NCBI GenBank assembly: GCA_023473405.1
Contig: JAMCZD010000408.1
Location: 1 to 35,082, forward strand
DNA length: 35,082 bases
Reading direction: 5' to 3'
Source: Candidatus Omnitrophota bacterium
Lineage (GTDB): Bacteria; Verrucomicrobiota; Verrucomicrobiia; Limisphaerales; UBA1319
The notes under the pieces were generated by a model that made no database searches, had not been told where the DNA came from, and saw only the letters and a list, made by a program, of their open reading frames with translations. Position numbers and translations under genes: made by a program. Positions within the stretch are counted from its first letter, which is position 1. Every line of letters starts with the position of its first letter. This document shows positions 16,901-28,900 of this stretch, in pieces.

Positions 16901-19900
16901 ATTTGCCTTGGCAGGCCCATCGCCCCCTCCCGGCCTAGAGTCGCTCTCACTCCCCGGCGGTCCATTCAACCGGCTCAGTTCTCATGGCCCGATAACCATC
17001 TCGGTGAATGTCGCCGGCCAGACCGAAGCGATCACCGGCGCGCTGGTGGTGACACTGGTGCACCCGGAAAGTGGTTCGGATTATGTGACGGTTGGAGTAT
17101 CCGACCTGAGCATGACCTTGGGCGCTGGCGCGGTAACCCTGGGCGTCAGCGGGGGAACAGGTGCGTTTGTTATTTATCCGGCTACGCCTTCGAAGCTGGC
17201 GGGTGAAGTCACGGTTGCCTCAGCGACGCTGAACGGCGCCTCGGCGGTGAGTATTGATGCGAAAGACCTGAAGCTCGAGCTGAACAATACAGGGGCCGAT
17301 GTCGGGACCCTGGATAGCCATGGCGTTTTGCAGCCGATTGTGGTCAGTATTTCCGATAATTCAGCCGACAATGTCAGTATCAAATTTGAAGGTGATTATT
17401 ACCACGATTATCTGGCCGCCGCCGGTTCAGCGAACATAGTCTTGACGGGCTTCGTGACCCTGGGCGGCAACTTCGCTTTTGAATTGTCCGACAGCGATTC
17501 GAATCAGCTCAAAGCGGCAGTGACCGATCTGCATTTTGACCTGAAAGCGGGGTCGCTGACCATCGCCTCCTTCAACAATGGCAGCGGGGCGTTTCTTATC
17601 GGCAGCGGCGGGTTGGCCGGGGTGGCGAGCCTCCAATTCGAGTCGGGGATTATCGGGATCAGCGGCGCCATTAGCCTCGAGGCAAACACCACGTCGTCCC
17701 CGGTGAATACGTCGATTACAACTGCCAGTGGCGTGACCGCTATCCACCTGGCGGATACCAACTACCTCCGCGTTGGAGTCCAAGGCTATCTGCACCTGGG
17801 GTCGGCGGCATTGCCGTTTAATTTTAACGTATCAGTAAACACCGGCACAGGCGAGGTAGAGTTCAGGCAGCAGGGAACCAATACACTGCTGGTTGCCATC
17901 TCGCCCACAGGGGAGATCACTACCGGCCTTTCCTTCTCCGACTTTGCCAAGCCGGACGCCTTTGGATTTGTCTCGATGCTGCGGCAATTGGGCGACTGGA
18001 TCGATTCATTCCGAAGCGCCAGCATATTCAACATCGAAATTCCGTTCACTGGAGGCAAGACGCTGGGCGACGCCTTTGATTGGTCGCAGCTCTTCCTGGA
18101 CAAGCTCTACAGTCACGTGGTGAGCGTCGAGCTCGAGTCAAGCCGCATTCGAGCGACGGACCCGGTCACCCACGCTCCGCTGACGGTGAGCGGGAACCTG
18201 GTGAATGCGCAATTCCAGATACAGCTCAATGATGAAACGCCCATTTTAGTTACTGTGAACGGCGCGTATGCCGATTTCAATGCACTGCTTGCCTTGCTTT
18301 CCAGCGCCTTGCCGGCGGCGCTGAGCGCACGGATCGAAGTCCGGAAGAACAAGGATGACCAGTTGGTTATCGCGCTCAAGGACGCCGAGATTGCCGCGGG
18401 GACTTCGCTGAACTTGGTTGCTGCCGATTCACAAATCAACGACCTCGGCTTCGGCCCGGGCGACAATGATCCCAGCACTGTAGATCAAGTCGGCATTTTG
18501 ACGGCGCGTTATAGCACCGAGGATTTCTTCGCGCAGCTTGCCTCCGTTTTGTTGGGCCCGGCGGTGTCTTATAACGCGGCGCAACAGGTTTACACTTACA
18601 ACGTCAATATATCCGATTCCTACTCGCAATCGGTGCCATTCAGCTTTAACCAGGACTTTGGCCCGATCGCCAGCGCGCAACTGGACGGAAAATTGACTCT
18701 CACCGGTACGGTCGGATTCAATTTGACCTTGGGTTTTGACCTGAGTGCGCGAGAGGTGCCGCGATTGCTTTCATCGAGCCTGGTTCCCGTGCCGGCCAAT
18801 GGCCAGATTAGCGATAATGCGCACTTCCAGATTTATATCAACGACGACCTGTCACCGCTCACGCTCACCCTTTCGAAGTCGGATACGAATGGCAATGGCA
18901 GCATCAGCGATTTGGCAACTGACCTGAATAATCTCTTTGGCACGGTTACCTACACTGGATTGGGCAGCCCCATTGAACTCGATCAGCTCATCATTGCCCA
19001 AGCCGCCGGGACGGGCTTGGCCATCTCCGCTCGGGATACCCAACTCGGCATTGTCAATCACCTCGCCGTCGTTTCACCCAAGAACGATCCTTTTGCCACC
19101 GAGCTGGGCTTTGGCGTTCAACTTAGCCCCGACGGTCAATATTTTCTGACGGCTTCAAACTCGACCATCAAAGGGTTGTTCATCGACCACGCCAGTCTTT
19201 CCGGCTCTCTCGCGATTACCACTGATACCTCCTACAATGCCAATGGGATCAGCGGCTCGCTCAAGTTCGGCTTTGTGGAAATCCAGGCGCAGAGCGGGCG
19301 CTTTGGCACCCTCGATTATGAAGGCAATCCAGCCCCATTAACCGCCAGCCTTTCGCTTGAAAACCGGACGACCGGCTCGACTCGTCTTTACCTGAGCGAT
19401 TTGATGAACGGGACTTCCTCGAACAACATCGCCAATATGGTGAATGGGCCGAATCTAGCCGGCAGTTTCCTGGCAGAGCTCGATGATATTACCGTGGGCG
19501 GACTGGGATTTTCGTTCCCGATCGGCAGTAATCCGAAGATCGGCGTGTGGATTCCGGACATCAAGAACCTTAATTACAATGCCGAACCTTATGATCCGGC
19601 TACTAATAACGAAGGCTTGTTCCTAGCCTATCCGGATATCGGTTACCTTCAGAACTTCACCAGCCTGAGCTTTACCCAAATCATTCAGGCGCTCCAGGCC
19701 ATCTCGACCAGTCTGAGCCAACTGAGCGCCTTTTCATTTTTGGACGACCGGCTGCCGTTGATCGACCTCAGCATCAACGACATGATCGACTATGCCTCGA
19801 AGTTTGCCGAATTGATCGGTAGCGCCGCCAACGGCGGGTCGCAATCTCTCCAGGACACTATTACCAACCTTAAAACCCAGGTCGACCACGTCCTCAACCT

Positions 19901-22900
19901 CGATCCCGATGTCCTGACCATCAGCTTGGACACCAGCGCGTCCGTGGCTCTCAAGTTCGATCTGAAGTATTCGGCCACATACGCGAACTCGCTTCCGTTC
20001 GCGCTCGATCTGAAGAAACTGGTGGCGGAGCTGGGCGGAACCAATGCCGCTGTAGCCTCCCTCCTCCAAGCGGCTACCACGCTCATCCAGGTGCAGGGCT
20101 CGGGTAACCTGACTGTCAGCGCCAGCGCCGCGCTGACCCTCGACTTCGGCCTTGACCTGTCCGATCCCTCGACCGTGCGGCCGTTCTTTTACGATACCAC
20201 CGGGGTGGTACTAACGGCCAAGGTGCTGGGCACCAACATCAACATCCAGGCATCACTCGGCGCGGTCGCCGGCATTTGGATTAAAAACGGTTCGCTGACC
20301 CTCGACGCGGACGGAAATCCCAATACTGGACCGGCCTCGGGCGATAAAGGCGCTACGTTCCGGCTTGGTTTGCGGGACAACAATGGCGATGGGCGGCATT
20401 ACTTCGATGAAGACTGGTTCAACCTCGATAACATCGACCTCCACCTGAAGGGCGGCGCCACCGCTACCTTGCCTATTTTCGCCCCGTTTGAATCTTCGCC
20501 TTTGGGTGGTCTGGACGACACCAACCATGACGGTTATCCGGATAATGACCTGGTGGTGGATATTCCTGACCTGGTCCGACTCTTTACTGAGACTCAGGCG
20601 GTATCGGGTGTCGCCGAAGTCCGCATTCCCGGTCCAAATAATGACTTCAGCATCACCCGAACCTCGAGTGACACGGATAACTTTACCGTTGTTTTCCAAC
20701 AAAATGCCGGCGTCGGGAACAGCGCTACGGCCGGCTTTTCGAGTAATACCCTGACGGTCCAGATCAACAGCGGGTCTACTACCGCCGCCGCGGTGCAATC
20801 GGCTATCCAGAACCTCGGCCAATTCACTGTCGCTTTCCTTCCCAATGATCCGACCGGACCGAATACCGGCACTGGCGTGGTAACTGTCGCCAAGCTCATC
20901 CTCGTTGCCCCGGACTTTTCAAAGTTGTTCGACAACCTCCAGTTGTGTGACCTCATCGCCAGCGAGACCGGACCTTTGCTCGATGGCTTGGACAAGTTGC
21001 TCGGCTCGATTCAGGACGGCCTGAATGCGGTCGTGCTGAACACGCGGTTGCCGCTGATCGGGGACGGCTTGGCCGGTGCCGCCAATTTCATTCAGGACTT
21101 CCGCAGCGGCCTGCTGAAGGAACTGCGTGACGAAGTAAAGGCAGCCGGCGGCAACGGTCTTACCGCCATCGAAAACGCGATCAAGAAGGCCTTCTGGAAC
21201 AGCCTTGGCCCCGGCGGGCTCGACCTTCTCGTAAATCCCAATACCCACTCCGCGTTTGATCCGGCTCAGGGATACAGCCAGCTTGATGTTAAGCTGGATT
21301 GCCAGAAGGGTTTGGTGGTGAATCTCGAGCTCAAGAAGGAAATCGCCCTTGTTGATACCAGCGGCAACCCGATCCAGTTCGATATCGGTGTGCCCGGCTT
21401 TGGTCTCGCGGTGGATGGCAACGTCAATGTATCGGTCGGGTTTGATCTCAAGTTCGGCTTCGGTGTAAGCCCCGAGGACGGTTTCTATTTCAATTCATCA
21501 GCCCCGGCGTCTGATCCTGAATTGACCCTCTTCTTCCGGGTCACTATCCCGAGCCTGCATTTCAGCGGCCAACTACTCTTCCTGCAGCTCGATGTTGCGG
21601 ACAACGCGGACGCGCCAAGCTTGTTTGACGGCCATTTTGCCGTCGATCTGCGCGACCCGAATAATGACGGCAAACTGACCTGGGCCGAAATGACGTCCAG
21701 TGGGACAAAGTTCTCGGATATTCTCAAAGCACAATTAGCCGCTGATGCACGAGTGAATCTCGATCTGGCCGCCAGCTTCGGCGGCAATACCGCTTTCCCT
21801 CGAGTATTAGCCCAGTTCCATCTCACCTGGCATTTCGATATCGTCAATGGTGCCGGCTCGCCCCAGATTTCCTTTAATAACGTCGAGCTGGACTTGGGAA
21901 CATTCATCTCCGACTTCATGGGACCGGTTCTCAAGCAGATTCAAAAGGTCACCCAACCGATCCAGCCCATCATCGACCTGGTCCAGGCGCGCATTCCCAT
22001 TCTCTCCGACCTGGCCGGACAAACGATTACCCTGCTCGACCTCGCCCAGTTTTTCGGTTTGCTCGAGCCGTCCACGGTGGATTTCATCTCTGATGTCGCC
22101 CAAGTCATCACCCTCATCAATAAACTCGACGGGCTCGGTGAAGGCACCATCCTGATCCCGTTCGGGTCCTTCAGTCTTAGCCCGGACTCGAGTGGCCAGA
22201 TGAAAACCCTTTCGGTTCTGGAAAACCTCAGCAGCATCAATCTCGGTCAAGCTATCAGCAGTGCCTCTGGTCCCGGGGTCAGCTCCACTTATCAGAGCGC
22301 CGCGGCCGGTTTTGCGGGGGACATCGGCAGCCTCCACAACTTCAGCATCCCCATCTTCGATCACCCCTCCGAGTTGTTCAACCTGTTCATTGGCAAACCG
22401 GTTCGCCTGGTCGAGTGGCGGATGCCAACGTTCAAATTCGAGTTTACTTATACCCAAAAGATACCGATTTACCCTCCTCTTTACGCTCAGTTCGGTGGCA
22501 GCATCGGAGCCGAGATCAATTTCGGTTTTGGCTATGACACCTTCGGCATCCAGGAATTCATCTCTGACCCAAATAAGAACCCGGCGGACCTTTTGGATGG
22601 CTTTTATATCTTAACTCAGGATGCCTCCGGAAAAGACTTGCCGGCTCTCAAGTTGACCGGCGAGATTTTCGCCGGCGCCTCGGTTGACCTGGTAATTGTG
22701 GAAGTAGGCGTTCGCGGTGGTGTATCGGCTACGGTCCAGTTCCTGTGGAACGATAACAGCGATAACGATGGCAAAATGCGGGTGAACGAGATCGCCGCCA
22801 ATGCGCAACAAGACCCGCGCTGCATCTTCAATATCGATGGCGAGCTTAGCCTGTTCCTCGAAGCTTACCTGAAGATTAACTTGTTCTTCTTCAGCATCGA

Positions 22901-25900
22901 TAAAACCTGGCGGTTCGCCGAAATCACTCTGGTTTCCTTCGACGTTCATTGTCCGGAGCCTGTCTTGGGCGAAATGAGCGGCAGCACGCTCACACTCAAC
23001 GCCGGCTCTCGTGCTTCCCTGCGCGAGTATGTCGACACTGCCGATAATTCTGAGACGTTCGTCGTCCGCCACGTGGACGGCACCGCTGGCAACGAAACCG
23101 TGGACGTCACCTGGAGCAACCACAAGAAAACCTTCACCGGGGTGGATAAAATCGTTGTCCTCGACGCCGGCCAGGGCGATGACGTTCTCGATTTTCGCAC
23201 CGTTCTTTCGCCCGTCGAGGCCAATGGCGGCGTGGGTAACGACACTATTTACCTCAGCGACGGCGCTAATTCACTGGCTGATGGCGGCCCCGGAAACGAC
23301 ACCATCATCGCCAGCTCTGCCGCCACAGCCACCGGCGTGGTCCTTCAAGGCGGCGATGGGAATGACACGATCACCGCCGGCACCGTTGCCATTACGATAC
23401 ACGGCAACGGCGACAATGATAGCATCACCGGTAGTCCAGAGGGCGATTCACTCTATGGCGACAACGGCGATGACACGATCGTTGCCGGTGACGGCGATGA
23501 CTTTGTCGATGGCGGCGACGGTAATGATACCATCGAGGCCGACGCCGGAAGCGATTTCGTCTTCGGCGGCGCCGGCGACGACCTCATCCGCGGCAACCGC
23601 GACGATGATGTCATCGACGGTGGCGACGGCTCCGACCAGGTCTTCGGCGGAGCAGGCAATGACTTGCTCATCGGCGGCAATGGCAATGACAAAATCTATG
23701 CCCACGGCGGAACCGATCTGTTGATCGGCGACCAGGTCGGCACCGTCAACAATCTCAATATTACGCAGGCAAACCTGGGTCCTATCAAGACTGCCCTCGC
23801 CGCTATCCCGTCTTCCGGCATAACCGCCAAGGGACTGACCGGCAGCGGTAATGATTTCCTGGTGGGCGGCGGTGGCAGCGATGTCATTTTTGGCGGCGAC
23901 GGCGATGACTTCCTTTACGGCGGCAACCTCGCCGCCAATGGCGATACCGAGGTCATCGAGGAAGATGGCAACGATTTCATCGACGGTGGACGCGGCAACG
24001 ACACGATCTTTGGTGATGACTCGATGGGCCGCACCGGCGACCGCGATACCGGCATAGCCATCAAATCAAGCATTTGGTACGACCTGAACCTGAACGGAAA
24101 ACGCGACTCGGACGAAACGGGATTTGGAGGCGTTACCGTGCAGTTGTTCACCGCCAGTAATCCGCCCGGCATCGGCTCACCTATCGCCACCGAAAAGACC
24201 GACGTGGACGGCGCCTTCGCCTTCCTCGGCCTCGATCCGAACAACTATATCCTGGTCTTTTCCCTGCCAACCGGTCTCGACTTCACCGCGCGAACCACTA
24301 CCAACGTGGGACAAGCCTCCGACGACAATGATGCCGACCCGAACGCGGGACCGACCCTGGGCCAAACCAACATCTTTAATGTCACCTACGACCAGACGTT
24401 TACCGCCGTTAGCGCCGGTTACACCGGCCCCGCCAAGGTTTCGATAACCGATAGTTCCGTAGCCGAAGGCAATACCGGCCAGGCACAACTGGTCTTCAAC
24501 GTCACCCTCTCCGGCCCGCAAGCCGCACCGGTCCAAGTCGAATATACAATCGTGGATGGCACAGCAACCGCTTCCAGCGGCGATTACGTTCCCATGAACG
24601 GCACCCGGACTTTGCAATTCGATCCCGGCCAAACCTCCAAGCAAATCAGTGTCCTGGTCAACGGCGACTCGATGTTCGAACCGGATGAACAGTTTCAACT
24701 CCAAATAGTCCGGTCCCAACGCATGGACTCCGGCGGGCCATTCAATTTGACACTGAGCCAACCCGTCATTCTCGGCACCATTATTAACGATGATCCTGTT
24801 CCAACCATCGCCATCCAGGACTACAATCCAACTCCGGATGAAACTGAAGGCACCCCTGCCACTTTCATCGTTACCCTGTCCAATCCAAGCCAATACCCGG
24901 TCTCGGTTGATTGGCGCACCGATTCCGCCCTGACATTCCAGGGCTTGCCCGCCACTGACGCCGCTGTTCCGTCCCCACTGCCTAATGCGGACTTTACACC
25001 CGGGAACGGGACCATCACCTTCGAGCCGGGCGTGACCAACCAGGTTGTCACTGTTGCTACTCTCGACGATGCCCTCGATGAGGATACTGAAAAGTTCTGG
25101 GTGGACCTGTTTAACCCAACTTATGCCGGGATTTCCGATAGCCGCGGCTTTGGCATCATTCGCGATAACGACGGGCCGGTGAGTGTTTCTATTGCACCGG
25201 TCACTCCTATTGGCGGCCTATTCCAAACCGAGGTTACCGAAGACCACACCTCGCCGGTTTTCGTCAATCTCGATGTCCAACTCTCCGCTCCCAGCGGCAA
25301 GGTAGTCACCGTTACTTTCGCTACTTCACCCGGAACAGCCGTCGAGGCGGTTTACTCCGGTAGTGCCGACCTGCCCGATTATGTTGGGATTCCAAATCCC
25401 GATATGCCTGACGCATCAAACCAGCTCGTGTTCGAACCTGGCGGCCCGCTGTCCCAGACTATCACCGTCCAGGTAAACCCGGATAATCGGGTCGAAGGTG
25501 ACCGGACGTTTTTCGTTAACCTTCTCAGCGCGGATAACGCCATAATCGCCGCTACACCTGCCTCTGAAGGCAATCATGTAACGGTCGTGATCAAGGATGC
25601 CGACACAGTTGCAAACGTCGATTACGGCCCCTGGAGCGTGCGGTTCAGTGATGCCAATTACACCGTTCAAGAACCAGTCAGTGGGACCGCCACAGCCAAT
25701 ATCACCCTCGTGCGTACGCCGGGTAGCTCCCAGGCCGTGGTTGTCTTTTACACCACTGACGGCACCGCCACCGGCGGCCTGGACTATGCGCCGGTGTTCC
25801 GGCAGTTGGTCCGGTTCGACTCGGACGAACTGACCAAGACCATCCCCATTACCATTTACTCCGATAATATCGTTGAAGGCGACGAAACCGTGCTGCTGTC

Positions 25901-28900
25901 GCTGCGGAATCCTACTGGAGGCCCGGTTCGCGCTCAACCCGACACGGCAACGCTGACAATCAAAGACGGCAATACGCCGGCCATTTATATCGTGCCGCCT
26001 GTCTTCTCTTTGATCCCGAACCTCTCATTCGGGATGTGGGAAGGCAGCTCCGGGGCTAATACCGCCCATAACTTTTACGTCTATCTCAAAGACCCCGCCA
26101 CTAACGCAACCTCGGTGGCCGGCCCGGGCGGAGTGACTATTCACTATCAAACCGTCAATCTTACTGCCATTGCCGGCCAGGACTACACCGCCGCCCAAGG
26201 CAGCGTGACCATACCCGCCGGCAGCAGTTCAGCGAGCATTCCGATCCAGGTGTTCGGCGATACCATAGCCGAGCTTAATGAGACCTTCGCCGTTCGCATC
26301 GCTACTCCAGTTGGCGCAACTCTCGAGCCTAAGGACAGCGTGGCTATTGCCACCATTTTCGATGACGATCTGACCCCTATCAGCGGCAATATCTTCTACG
26401 ACAACAATGGAAACGGTTTCAAAGACCTTAACGAAAAAGGTATCAAGAGCGTCACCGTCGACGTCAGCTATACCAGCGGTGTCACGCCGGTAACCAATAC
26501 CGTCCCCACCGATGCCAACGGAAATTACACCACGCAGGTCCTGCTCGGACAGGTTAGCCTAAAGGTCCATGGCGATACCGTCAAGTCGCCTTACAATGGT
26601 TACATACTCCTCGGATCAGGCTCGTACCAGACTACCACGAATAATGAATCACAGGTAATCAAATTCGAAGGCAACATTGGGCTTCCCGCTTTTGGCGGAG
26701 TGGGTTACCAAATCAATTCTACGTTCAGCGTGGTTCCGGACAGCAACAAGGACACGGGACGCGGCGGCACCGACGACACCATTTTCGGCGGACCCGGCAA
26801 TGACACAATCGACGCCGGCGGCGGCGATGACCACGTGGTAGGAGGCCATTGGATGACCGCTACCGATAATAATGTGCCCATCAACCAAGGCTCTTACGAT
26901 GCGGTCGTCACCGCCACGACAACCGCCCTTCATCCCGTTTATGACAGCGGTCCCATCTTCAGCGTTGACACGAGCAGCTTGAACACAGGCGGCTCGATCA
27001 AAGGCCAGGTCTGGCTCGATGCCAACAATAACGGGCAGCAGGATGCGGGCGAGCTGTTTACCGGCCAGGACGTCGTGGTGACCCTGTTCGATTGCGACGG
27101 TAACCCGGTAAACGCCTTGGTCACGAATACCGGCTCCTATTCGTTCACCGGTATTTATCTCCAGGCTTCCTCTAGCGAATACGTTGTTCAATTCGACCTC
27201 CCGAAAGGTTACACCTTCGTCAGCCCCGTGCCCGCCCCGCCTTCAGTCAACAGTGATGTCGTGGTTGGAGGAAGAACGAGCATCGTTACCTTGAGCACCG
27301 GAAGTCCATCGGTCACCGACCTTGACGCCGGCATCCGTCTGGCCGACGTCCAGCCAGTCCCTGGCCCGGGCAAGTTTGAGTTCGGCGATTCGGCATTCAG
27401 CGTTTCGGAGTCGGTCAAAGAGGGGCTGATCACCATTACTGTTGTGCGCGGCGATTCATTCGATCCCCGTCCGGTGGTTGTGCGGACCGAAGATGGAACA
27501 GCGGTTCAAGGCATAAATTACACTCGGGTTTCCATTCTGCTCTACTTTGGCGTGGGCGAAACCGTCAAGACCGTTGACGTCCCTATTATCGATACGGACT
27601 CGCTCGGATTCTGCACTGATCCGCTCGTCTTTCACCTCTCCCTGCGTGATCCGACCGGCCGCCCGCTCGATCAGGCTGAGGTCTATATCGGCGGTGATTC
27701 TTTCGGAGCCAACACTGACGATGATTCCATCCAGGGCGGTGATGATTGGGATATACTCATCGGCGACTCCGGCAATATCCCGGCACCCACCGTGATCGAT
27801 CCCAATCCGCCTTACAATAACCTGGGCGCCATTGTCTATTCCGGCGGGCCTGGCAAGGATATCGTCAACGGCGGCAATGGCCCGGACTTCATCAATGGTC
27901 AACTCGGTAATGACACTCTGGCGGGCAATGCCGGCCAGGATATCGTGAAAGCCGACTTGGGCAACGACATCGTTTATGCCGAACTGGATGACGACGTTAT
28001 CGATGGCGGTTACGGCTTCGATACGGTCATTTCCAACCGTGATGTTCCGATCGTCGAGTTGACCACCACCAGTCCAACCACCGCAACCTTGGTCCACAAG
28101 ACCAGCGCCGGCGCGCCCTTGAGCACCTTTAGCCTCTCGAGCATCGAGATGGCCCAACTATTAGGCGGACCGCGGGATAACACATTCAATCTCACCAGTT
28201 GGAATGGCTCAGCCTTCATCGCCGGCGATGGCGGGAACGATACCCTGCTGGTCACTAACGACGCCGACATGATTCTCGATGACGCCACACCGATCGAAGG
28301 GCTGTTCTTCTATTTACTCTATGGCTTCTTCAAAGACTCAGCCTTGAGCCTGCCCAATGGTTCAACTTACCAACTCGGGTCGCTCGAAAACGTTAGCCTT
28401 ACCGGCGGTCCCGGCGATAATACCCTCGATGCGTCGGGTTACTCACGCTCGGTCACCTTTGCCGGCCTGCGGGGCGACGATACCCTCATCGGTGGCGCCG
28501 GCGACGATACCTTCCGGTTTGATGCTGACACCCCGCTCGGCGCCGACACCGTCATTGGCAATGGGGGACGCGACACCCTCGATTTCTCCAGCACCACCAC
28601 GGATGTCACGGTCAATCTCGGGACCACAGCGCCAACCAGCCAGACCGTTAATCCAGACCTTAGCCTGAAACTGGTCGATCCCATTGAAAATGCCACCGGC
28701 GGCGCCGGTAATGACACGCTCACCGGCAACGCCCTGGACAACGTGCTCATCGGCGGTCCAGGCATCGATGTCTTGGCCGGCGGCCCGGGCAGCGAAACCT
28801 ACGTGTTCGACACCGACACCCCGCAAGGCAACAAGACGATTATCGAGAATATAGCCGACCCAGGTTTTGATACCTTGGACTTCTCCGGCACCGCCACCTT

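Noticed and set aside
23170..24015. CRISPR-like direct repeats
   Set aside because: The short repeats are in-frame RTX nonapeptide codons inside one protein, with imperfect units and no regular spacers.
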